Below, one piece after another: positions 1-5,159 of a stretch of DNA of 5,575 bases. Each line of letters opens with the position of its first letter. Positions within the stretch are counted from its first letter, which is position 1. The stretch covers positions 1 through 5,575 of the forward strand of contig DAIQOP010000264.1 of assembly GCA_036787815.1 (NCBI GenBank), read 5' to 3'. The notes beneath the pieces are model-generated. The model made no database searches. It had not been told where the DNA came from and saw only the letters and a list, made by a program, of their open reading frames with translations. The translations under genes were made by a program, and so were the position numbers. This DNA comes from DATBAK01 sp036787815 (lineage in GTDB: Bacteria > Actinomycetota > Acidimicrobiia > IMCC26256 > PALSA-610).

Positions 1-100
1 AAGTAATTGGGGGTCACGCCGGTGTCGACGAGGCTTATCGTCGGCGCGCGGTGCCAGCTGTTTGGCGCACGTCCGCGCGAAGACGGTCGGCGAGGTTCGA
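1..100. other. No supported gene at the left edge
   Basis: I see no convincing gene here. On the minus strand one frame is open to the window edge and reads as a protein-like string ending APTISLVDTGVTPNY. It has no usable start inside the window except a late GTG, and it lies in a different frame from the repeat remnant just upstream. It could be a frameshifted tail of that remnant, the edge of another gene, or chance. The plus-strand frames show nothing recognisable. Confidence 0.3.
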
Positions 101-349
101 TTACTTCATTGCGACGACTGGTGGTGCGGGTGAACCGGCCAGCGAGCCGAAGAACGGTGCGTCGCCGTAGCTGAAGATCCCACCGTCAGATGCAACGAAG
201 CGATACCCGTTGCCGCCCGGTGACGTCGTCATGGCCACGATCGGGCTCGCGAGGCGAAGATTTCCGGTCGATCCGAAGAAACGGGCGTCGCCGTAGCTGA
301 AGATCCCGCCGTCGGACGCGACCAACCAGTAGCCATGTCCACCGGTCGG
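101..349 (-). pseudogene. Remnant of an Acidimicrobiia-type 'ASDGGIFSYGDA' repeat protein
   Basis: The open stretch encodes 82 residues made of two copies of a glycine/aromatic repeat. The first is PTGGHGYWLVASDGGIFSYG followed by DARFFGSTG; the second is PGGNGYRFVASDGGIFSYGD followed by APFFGS. Intact family members, as I know them, carry many such units of about 42 residues behind a signal peptide and are probably secreted or surface proteins; their function is not established. Here an in-frame TGA (350-352) sits directly before the first unit and a TAA (101-103) ends the second just after PVVAM, where another unit would normally follow. There is no signal peptide, no ATG or GTG start at a sensible place (only an internal TTG at 325), and no ribosome binding site. 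I therefore call it a decayed fragment. A short real gene is less likely. A frameshift in assembly could also break a longer gene. Confidence 0.6.
159..307 (-). repeat. Direct repeat, 126-bp period, inside the remnant
   Basis: Two identical 23-base blocks occur at 159-181 and 285-307, exactly 126 bp (42 codons) apart. They encode the conserved core GGIFSYGDA of each protein repeat. Identity falls off on both sides (for example YWLVASD against YRFVASD), so selection or recent conversion has kept the core. This is a coding repeat, not an insertion-sequence end. Confidence 0.8.
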
Positions 350-541
350 TCAAGCAGCGCGCGCACAAACAGGTATGCATCGGTCGACCTTCGTGCATCA
401 AGGATGGTGGGCAGCGCGTCTCGCCATGAGTCCCGATCGGTGCCAACGACTCCACTCCTCTCGGCCCGCCCTCTGGGCGCGTGCTATCCGATCTTCGCAG
501 CGGCCGTACCGACCGGGACTCGGTGTCGAGCCGGCGATCGG
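350..541. other. Gene-free spacer upstream of the glycosyltransferase
   Basis: No frame on either strand gives a recognisable protein, and repeat units of the 101-349 type do not continue here in any frame that I read. The short open frames are Arg/Ser/Pro-rich strings of the kind high-GC DNA produces by chance. No tRNA, clear terminator hairpin or inverted repeat was seen. Confidence 0.5.
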
Positions 542-553
542 TAACCTCGCCCC
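542..553 (+). promoter_or_regulatory. Putative -10 box for a leaderless GTG start
   Basis: TAACCT (542-547) fits the actinobacterial -10 pattern TANNNT and ends 6 bases before the GTG at 554. Transcription would then begin at or next to the start codon. No purine-rich ribosome binding site precedes the GTG, which agrees with a leaderless message. The TAA within the box is also the in-frame stop that limits the reading frame upstream. No convincing -35 was seen about 17 bases further up. Confidence 0.4.
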
Positions 554-1747
554 GTGCCGGCGAACGCGGACGCGTTGCTCGCGCGAGCGATCCGGGTCAC
601 GCTCGCTCTGCTGACGGGTGCGCTGGTCATCGCGCTCGCGATCGGTGGCCGCAGCCAGCGGCACCCGCTCGGCGACGTACCGGGCCGCTTGATCGCGCGC
701 CACATCCACCCGGGCGCGCTGCCGTACGTCGGATGGAAGACCGAGTACCCGGTGGTCGTCGGGCTCGTGCAGTGGGTGGCGTCGTGGGTGGGCGCGACAC
801 GCCTCGGGTTCTTCCTCGCGACCTCGGCGGTCTCGACCGTGCTGGCGTTGCTGCTCGTCCGTCTGCTCGTCGACGCGGTCGGAGCGCGGGTCTGGTGCGC
901 GATCTTCGCTCCTGCGTTCGTCCTCTACGCGTTCCACAACTGGGACCTGCTCGCCGTCGTGCCCGCGGTCGCGGGGGTGCTCGCGTTCGACGCCCGGCGT
1001 GACGGTCGGGCTGGCGCGCTGATCGCGATCGGGGCCTGCGCGAAGGTGTTCCCGGCGGTGTTCCTCCCACCCCTCGTCGCGCGCCGTGTGCACGACGAAG
1101 GCTGGAGGGCGGCGATGCCCCTCGTTGCGGGTGCCGGCGTCACCACGCTCGCGCTCAATCTGCCGTTCGTCGTGGCTTCCGCTTCGGGTTGGTGGTTCCC
1201 GTTCCGCTTCCAGGGCCGGCGCTCGATCACCTGGGGCACGCTGTGGTCGGTGCCCGGCCGATTCCCGGTCGTCGGTCGCCATCTGGGCGTGCACTCGGGC
1301 GCGCTCGCGAACGCGATGTCGTCGTCGGCGCTCGTCGCGGCGACGGTCGCGTTGTGCGTGATCGCAGTCCGGCGACGGATGAGCGGCGTCGCGATCGGCG
1401 CGGCCGCGACGGGCATGTTCCTGATCGTCAACAAGGTGTACTCGCCGAACTACGACCTCTGGCTCGTGCCATGGGTCGCGCTGGTGCCACTCGCTCGACG
1501 GTGGCGGTTGACCCTCGGGGTGTTCACGAGCGCGGTCTTCGTCGTGGTGTTCGGCTACTTCCACGGGGTGGTCGGCCGCTCGGTGCTCCGCGCGACGCTG
1601 CCGTTCCTGGTCGTCGGGCGGGCCGTCGCGATCGTCGCCCTGATCGCGACGGCGATCGCGGCCGCGGGCGCCGCTCGAACCGCAGCGTCGACGACGACCG
1701 CGACTACGACGCCGTCGGTGCGGCGGACGCGGCCGGCGGAGCCGTAG
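554..1747 (+). CDS. GT87/DUF2029-family membrane glycosyltransferase
   Basis: This 397-residue polytopic membrane protein has about ten hydrophobic segments and resembles GT-C fold transferases of the GT87/DUF2029 group. Known members (for example mycobacterial PimE) move a mannose or similar sugar from a polyprenyl-phosphate donor to an acceptor on the outer face of the membrane. Family-like marks are an acidic residue after helix 1 (GDVP, Asp41, candidate catalytic base), KTEYP (62-66), HNWDLLAV (128-135), AKVFPAVFLPPL (163-174), an F-x-x-RRSITWGTLW stretch near 219-231, and KVYSPNYDLWLVPW (294-307). GTG 554 is chosen because an in-frame TAA lies 12 bases upstream and the first membrane helix follows at about residue 12. 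The last 20 residues are Thr/Ala/Pro-rich and lie in the 44-bp overlap with the convergent gene, so they are probably disordered. Donor and acceptor cannot be told from sequence. No sugar-pathway neighbour is visible. Confidence 0.9.
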   Translation: MPANADALLARAIRVTLALLTGALVIALAIGGRSQRHPLGDVPGRLIARHIHPGALPYVGWKTEYPVVVGLVQWVASWVGATRLGFFLATSAVSTVLALLLVRLLVDAVGARVWCAIFAPAFVLYAFHNWDLLAVVPAVAGVLAFDARRDGRAGALIAIGACAKVFPAVFLPPLVARRVHDEGWRAAMPLVAGAGVTTLALNLPFVVASASGWWFPFRFQGRRSITWGTLWSVPGRFPVVGRHLGVHSGALANAMSSSALVAATVALCVIAVRRRMSGVAIGAAATGMFLIVNKVYSPNYDLWLVPWVALVPLARRWRLTLGVFTSAVFVVVFGYFHGVVGRSVLRATLPFLVVGRAVAIVALIATAIAAAGAARTAASTTTATTTPSVRRTRPAEP

Positions 1748-2801
1748 GAGCAGGAGTCGCGAGGGCCGGGCGGCGCAGCTTGCGTGCGGCGGTCACGAGC
1801 ATGCCCGACGACGCACCGAGCACGACGGCGATCAGCGTGCGGGCGACCGTGCCGGGCAGCGTCGTCGGGAGTTGGGACCGGTCGAGGAAGGTGATGTCGG
1901 CCAGCCCGCTGCCGAACGTGAGGATCACGGCGGCGACCAGCACGAGCGCGCTCGCTTCGTAGGGAGCGCGACGCGAGCGCAGCATCGCGCCCGCCGCGGC
2001 CAACGCGATCGCGACGCCGAGGATCGAGTACGCCGTCGACAGGAACGCCGTCCACGCCCCCGACGTGGTCGCGGACCACTCGCCGCCGATGAGCGCGATC
2101 ACGCAGGCCGACACCACGAGCAGCGTCAGCGCGAGCACGTCGCCCCAGCGGCGCGTGAAGCCGGCGCCACCGACGATCAACGCGGCGAGCAGCGCCAGCA
2201 GGAGCCGGGGCGCGGCCGACGGGCCCGGTACCCAGCGCAGGTCGCCGCGCACCGCGATGTCGTGCCCGCGGTACCGCAGCGTCACGAGCCACGGGGAGAT
2301 GAGGTGCGTGCGGCCGGGGGACTCGGAAACCGCGGGCGGCGGGGCTGCACCCATCCAGTGCACGCGGTGATCGTGCCAGGAGACGACCGTGCCGCTGCCC
2401 GTGCGGTGCCACTCGGGGGGCGCGAGCGCGTCGTACGACGACGGCACCTTCGCGACGACCGTCGAGGAGCGGTCGAGGAACACCGCGGGCGACCGGCGGT
2501 TCTCGTAGACGCCGCGCGGGCCGACCCGCAGGTAGGGCTCACCCGAGTAGCCGAGCACCACGACGTCGTACGGCGTGCGGTTGCGCACCTCGAGCCGGGC
2601 GCCGAGATCGCGCACCGTCACCTGCAGCCCGGGAACGGCGGGCGTCACCGACAGCACGCGCGACGCGAAGTTCGTGGGCTGCGTGCCGGCGAGGCCGTGG
2701 GCGCCCGCGGGAGCCGCGCCGGCAACGACGAACGCCCCACCGAGGGCAACGGCGACCAGGGCGCGGGCCGTCGACCACCGTCCCGATCGTGCTCCGAACA
2801 T
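1704..2801 (-). CDS. Conserved actinobacterial membrane protein with His-rich motif, divergent from copCD (function unknown)
   Basis: The product has 365 residues. A signal peptide (about 1-34) ends PAGA, giving predicted cleavage AGA|HG and a mature protein that starts with histidine. An extracytoplasmic domain (35 to about 195) follows, with GEPYLRVGPRGVYENRRSPA (87-106), PPEWHR (128-133) and the cluster WHDHRVHWM (142-150: His143, Asp144, His145, His148, Met150). Five membrane helices come next (about 199-214, 221-239, 251-273, 283-301, 319-338), with the conserved-looking TFLDRSQLPTTLP between helices 4 and 5, and a Pro/Ala-rich cytoplasmic tail. I recognise the pattern from uncharacterised actinobacterial proteins encoded beside CopC/CopD genes, but know no assigned function. 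The His/Asp/Met cluster, N-terminal His and divergent copCD suggest copper binding or delivery; that is inference. ATG 2801 starts directly before the signal peptide and has no ribosome binding site, suggesting a leaderless message. The 3' end overlaps the glycosyltransferase gene by 44 bp. Confidence 0.88.
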   Translation of the reverse strand: MFGARSGRWSTARALVAVALGGAFVVAGAAPAGAHGLAGTQPTNFASRVLSVTPAVPGLQVTVRDLGARLEVRNRTPYDVVVLGYSGEPYLRVGPRGVYENRRSPAVFLDRSSTVVAKVPSSYDALAPPEWHRTGSGTVVSWHDHRVHWMGAAPPPAVSESPGRTHLISPWLVTLRYRGHDIAVRGDLRWVPGPSAAPRLLLALLAALIVGGAGFTRRWGDVLALTLLVVSACVIALIGGEWSATTSGAWTAFLSTAYSILGVAIALAAAGAMLRSRRAPYEASALVLVAAVILTFGSGLADITFLDRSQLPTTLPGTVARTLIAVVLGASSGMLVTAARKLRRPALATPAPTAPPAASAAPTAS

Positions 2802-2902
2802 GGCGTCATCGTCGCACCCGGAACCCCGCCGGAACCGATCGCCGCTTGCCGGCCCCGCGACGCGCCCGGAGCGGGCTCGGGCCGCCGACTACGGTCCTCG
2901 GC
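2802..2902. promoter_or_regulatory. Divergent promoter region of the copper module, with tandem CCGGAACC octamer
   Basis: This 101-bp gap separates two divergently read genes, so it should hold both promoters. The octamer CCGGAACC occurs twice in direct orientation, at 2818-2825 and 2829-2836, with an 11-bp period (about one helical turn), which is a plausible operator arrangement. Read on the minus strand, the second copy (GGTTCC, 2836-2831) lies 17 bases before a weak -10-like GACGAT (2813-2808), itself 6 bases from ATG 2801. A regulator bound to the octamers would thus touch the minus-strand promoter. No regulator gene is present in the window, and I do not recognise the octamer as the site of a known copper sensor. 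Confidence 0.4.
2890..2895 (+). promoter_or_regulatory. Putative -10 box for leaderless copCD
   Basis: TACGGT matches TANNNT and is followed by 7 bases before GTG 2903. No ribosome binding site precedes that GTG, and a signal peptide begins exactly there. The spacing matches that before the gene at 554. This supports 2903 as start over the in-frame GTG at 2789, which would place 38 Arg/Pro-rich residues before the signal peptide and would overlap the divergent gene. Confidence 0.45.
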
Positions 2903-4636
2903 GTGCGACGGGCGCTCATCGGTTTCGCCATCACGATCGCGGCGCTCGTCATGCTGGCCGCCCCGGCCGGTGCCCATGCCGTCCTCGTCCAGACCGAGCC
3001 TGCGTCGGGCCAGGTGTATCCGACCGCACCGCGTGTCATCACGCTCCGGTTCGACGAGAACGTGCAGGTGGGATTGGGCGGTATCCGGCTCTTCGATTCG
3101 AAGAGTCATCGCATCGAGACGGGCCGACCCACGCAGGCCGGTTCCGCGGCGACCGTCAGTGTCACCCTGCCGAAGCTCGCCGACGGCACGTACGTCGCGA
3201 CGTGGCGCGTGATCTCGGGCGACGGCCACCCTGTGCAGGGCGCCTTCACGTTCTCGGTCGGTGAGGTCACGAGCGGCGCTACCGGCGCGCAGGCGCTCGC
3301 CAACCGTCTGCTCACGTCTCAGCAGGGGAGTCGCATCGTCGGGGTGCTGAACGGCGCCCTCCGGTTCGTCGAGTTCGCCGCGACCGGGATCATGCTCGGT
3401 GGGTTCGTGTTCGTCGCACTCTGCTGGCCCTCCGGTCGTCGGTCTCGAGCGGCCGTCCGGTTGCTCCAGGCCGCATGGGTGACCGCGTTCGTCGGTGCGA
3501 TCGCGGCCGTGCTCATCGAGTCGAGCTACACCGCGGGCCTCGGGCTGTCCGACTCCGTCAAAGCGTCGGTCGTGCGCGACTACGTCGACACCCATGTCGG
3601 CCATGTGATGGTGATCCGCATCTTCGTCCTGCTCGCGGTCGCGGTGCTGGGGCGCGGCCTGCTCCGGCGCGCGTCGCTCGGCGCCGCGCGCGCGGTGCTC
3701 GGGGTGGTGCTGGGTGTGGGCCTGCTCGCGACCTTCACCTTCGCGGGCCACGCGCGAACGGGCTTCCAGGTGCCGCTCGCCATCGTCACCGACCTCGCGC
3801 ACCTCTGCGCGTTCTCGGTGTGGGTCGGTGGTCTCGTCGTCATGGTCGTCGCCGTGTTGCGCCCGCACGATCCGACGGAGGTCGAGTCGGCGGTGCCCCG
3901 CTTCTCGAACCTCGCGCTGGGCGCGGTCGTCGTGCTCACCGGAACCGGCATCTACCAAGGTTGGCGTCAGGTCGGATCGTTCGGCGCGCTCAAGAGCACG
4001 ACCTACGGGCGACTCCTCCTCGTCAAGGTCGCGGTCGTCGCCGTGGTCATCGTGGTCGCGGCCCTCAGCCGCGACGTGCTTCGCCAGCACATGCTCGGCG
4101 ACGACGAGGAGCTCAGCGAATCAGCGGAGCGGCGCGAACCGCTCCCGGTCGGTCCCGGCGCGGCGCGCGCCGATCTCGACGTCGAAGTCCGTGCCGACAC
4201 CGTGCGACGGTTGCGGTTCACGGTCGGGCTCGAAGTCGGCTTCCTCGTTGTCGTCCTCGCCACGACCGCGCTCCTCGTGAACGCCGCGCCGGCGCGCACC
4301 GCCGTCAACGCGCCGTTCAACACGACGTTGCAGAGCAAAGGGCTCACGTTCGAAGTGCTCTTCGTCCCGGCGCGCACCGGCCCCAACGAGATGCACCTCA
4401 CGACGCTGCAGTCGAACGGTGTGCTCGCCAACGTGTTGGGTCTCGAAGCCGACCTCAGCAACCCGGCGAAGGGCATCGCGCCGATCAAGGTCACGTTGAT
4501 CAAGCTCGGGCCCGGGCACTACACGTCGAACGGCCTCGCGCTCCCGTTCAGCGGGAAGTGGCAACTCGACATCAAGGCATTGGTGACCGAGATCGACGAA
4601 GTCGCGGTCACCACCACGGTGCCCGTCCGTTCCTGA
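2903..4636 (+). CDS. copCD: CopC-CopD fusion copper-uptake protein with C-terminal YtkA-like domain
   Basis: The 577-residue protein has three parts. A signal peptide (1-24) ends PAGA. The CopC domain (25 to about 120) starts HAVLVQTEPASG and contains WRVISGDGHPVQG. Cleavage at AGA|H makes His25 mature His1, and Asp107 and His109 become mature Asp83 and His85, the three Cu(II) ligands known from CopC. The domain has no Met, so no Met-rich Cu(I) site. The CopD domain (about 145-460) has eight or so membrane helices with candidate ligands His231 and His234 (DTHVGHVMVIR), His283 (AGHARTG) and His300 (DLAHLCAFSVWVGGL), plus the family stretches LTGTGIYQGWRQVGSFGALK and YGRLLLVK. A roughly 45-residue charged loop (391-435, HMLGDDEELSESAERREP) precedes the last helix. 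The outer C-terminal domain (about 465-577) includes GPNEMHLT and GPGHYTSNG, as in YtkA-like domains on CopD proteins. CopC/CopD proteins are thought to bind copper outside and pass it inward. The start is discussed under the -10 entry. Copper-dependent control is likely but unproven. Confidence 0.94.
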   Translation: MRRALIGFAITIAALVMLAAPAGAHAVLVQTEPASGQVYPTAPRVITLRFDENVQVGLGGIRLFDSKSHRIETGRPTQAGSAATVSVTLPKLADGTYVATWRVISGDGHPVQGAFTFSVGEVTSGATGAQALANRLLTSQQGSRIVGVLNGALRFVEFAATGIMLGGFVFVALCWPSGRRSRAAVRLLQAAWVTAFVGAIAAVLIESSYTAGLGLSDSVKASVVRDYVDTHVGHVMVIRIFVLLAVAVLGRGLLRRASLGAARAVLGVVLGVGLLATFTFAGHARTGFQVPLAIVTDLAHLCAFSVWVGGLVVMVVAVLRPHDPTEVESAVPRFSNLALGAVVVLTGTGIYQGWRQVGSFGALKSTTYGRLLLVKVAVVAVVIVVAALSRDVLRQHMLGDDEELSESAERREPLPVGPGAARADLDVEVRADTVRRLRFTVGLEVGFLVVVLATTALLVNAAPARTAVNAPFNTTLQSKGLTFEVLFVPARTGPNEMHLTTLQSNGVLANVLGLEADLSNPAKGIAPIKVTLIKLGPGHYTSNGLALPFSGKWQLDIKALVTEIDEVAVTTTVPVRS

Positions 4637-4646
4637 ACCGTCGCCG
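4637..4646. other. Ten-base gap between convergent stops
   Basis: The copCD stop (TGA, 4634-4636) and the cytochrome stop (TAG, read on the minus strand at 4649-4647) are only 10 bases apart. I see no strong hairpin with a T tract on either strand here, so any terminator must lie inside the opposing coding sequence or depend on Rho. Confidence 0.6.
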
Positions 4647-4991
4647 CTACAGCACCTCGCGCGTGTAACGCACCACCGCGCGGATCTCCGCCGCGCTGAG
4701 CTTGCTGCCCCACCCGGGCATCGCTCCGGCGCCGTTGGTGACGACGTTGATCTCGTTCTCCAGGTTCGGGAACGATCGGGTCACGACCCCCGCGAGCCGG
4801 GGGCCGGTGAGCCCCTGCCCGCGAGGCGCGTGGCAGCGCTGGCAGTTCGCGACATAGACGGCCCGACCGCTGACGAGCTCGGGGTCGCTCCCCGTCGGTG
4901 TCGGAGCGACATTGGGCCGGCTCTTGGAGCCGCACGCCGCCCCCAGCGCGAGCGCGCCGACGAGCACAACTGAGGCCACCGGAATCCGCAC
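4647..4991 (-). CDS. Single-haem c-type cytochrome lipoprotein
   Basis: The 114-residue product starts MRIPVASVVLVGALALGAAC, a lipoprotein signal peptide with the lipobox cysteine at 20 (GAAC; a loose lipobox, with Gly at -3). A short Ser/Pro/Thr linker (21-36) leads to a compact cytochrome c domain (about 38-114). The haem motif is CQRCH (Cys50, Cys53, His54), followed by GxGLTGPRLAG (58-68), FPNLENEI (74-81), the axial-ligand candidate Met91 in GAMPGW, and a closing helix SAAEIRAVVRYTREVL. This layout fits the short class I / CBB3-type cytochrome fold. It should be anchored on the outer face of the membrane and carry single electrons, for example to a terminal oxidase. The GTG at 4991 is chosen because AGGAGG lies 8 bases upstream and the signal peptide begins there. 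The frame continues open further upstream, but that part is Arg-rich and not protein-like. It converges on copCD; the partner redox complex is not in the window. Confidence 0.9.
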   Translation of the reverse strand: MRIPVASVVLVGALALGAACGSKSRPNVAPTPTGSDPELVSGRAVYVANCQRCHAPRGQGLTGPRLAGVVTRSFPNLENEINVVTNGAGAMPGWGSKLSAAEIRAVVRYTREVL

Positions 4992-4999
4992 CAGCTCCC

Positions 5000-5005
5000 C
5001 CTCCT
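5000..5005 (-). promoter_or_regulatory. Strong ribosome binding site of the cytochrome gene
   Basis: On the minus strand GAGGAGGGGGAGCTG directly precedes the GTG at 4991. The AGGAGG core sits 8 bases before the start and fixes it over the longer open frame. A TANNNT match, TAGGCT (5037-5032), lies a little further upstream and is a weak -10 candidate. The TTGAAC at 5053-5048 is only 10 bases from it, too close for a normal -35. Confidence 0.7.
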
Positions 5006-5068
5006 CGAATCTCCAGCGGGCTGAGCCGCCGAGCCTAGGGGAGAGGCGTTCAAGCCCGGCCCGTTTCC

Positions 5069-5114
5069 GGTCGATGTCACGGGCAGCGAGACGACTGGCG
5101 AAGCGGCCACGACC
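5069..5114 (+). other. Possible structured leader before the pilin gene
   Basis: GGTCG (5069-5073) can pair with CGACC (5110-5114). Inside, TGGC (5096-5099) pairs with GCCA (5106-5109) around the loop GAAGCG and would stack directly on the outer stem. A weaker GTC/GAC pairing (5076-5078 with 5093-5095) could make a third arm. This is hand-folded and such stems arise easily in high-GC DNA. I looked for the c-di-GMP-I (GEMM) conserved strings and did not find them, so no riboswitch class is assigned. Confidence 0.2.
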
Positions 5115-5135
5115 TCGCCAACCGATAGCCCCCCG

Positions 5136-5149
5136 GAAGAGAGAAGAGG
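5136..5149 (+). promoter_or_regulatory. Purine-rich ribosome binding site of the pilin gene
   Basis: A run of purines, GAAGAGAGAAGAGG, ends 10 bases before ATG 5160. It offers AGAGG as the anti-16S pairing core. The spacing is slightly long but acceptable. No clear TANNNT -10 box at a matching distance was found, so the transcription start is unknown. Confidence 0.5.
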
Positions 5150-5159
5150 TCACCCCACT

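Noticed and set aside
398..1564. 388-codon open frame on the minus strand opposite the glycosyltransferase
   Set aside because: The product is a uniform Arg/Glu/His/Asp-rich string with no domain or hydrophobic core, as expected for the shadow of a high-GC gene. The plus strand carries clear GT87-like motifs over the same bases.
2831..2860. ECF sigma promoter for copCD based on GGAACC
   Set aside because: No CGTT/GTC-like -10 is present about 16-17 bases downstream, and the implied start would not match the leaderless GTG.
2789..2902. 38-residue N-terminal extension of CopCD from the upstream in-frame GTG
   Set aside because: It would bury the signal peptide behind an Arg/Pro-rich stretch and overlap the divergent gene's start. 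GTG 2903 fits the signal peptide and the -10 spacing.
1872..3212. 446-codon open frame on the plus strand across the divergent promoter
   Set aside because: It runs antisense through the unnamed membrane protein and then out of frame through CopC; its composition is Arg-rich with no recognisable motif.
2645..4090. 481-codon open frame on the minus strand opposite copCD
   Set aside because: It is Arg/Asp/Glu/His-rich low-complexity sequence and antisense to unmistakable CopC and CopD domains.
5032..5053. TTGAAC plus TAGGCT as a complete minus-strand promoter for the cytochrome
   Set aside because: The two boxes are separated by only 10 bases, too short for a sigma-70-type -35/-10 pair.
5074..5114. 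c-di-GMP-I (GEMM) riboswitch before the pilin gene
   Set aside because: The conserved GEMM strings (such as GGGCAAA and ACGCAAAG) are absent; only partial similarity around GGCGAAGC remains.
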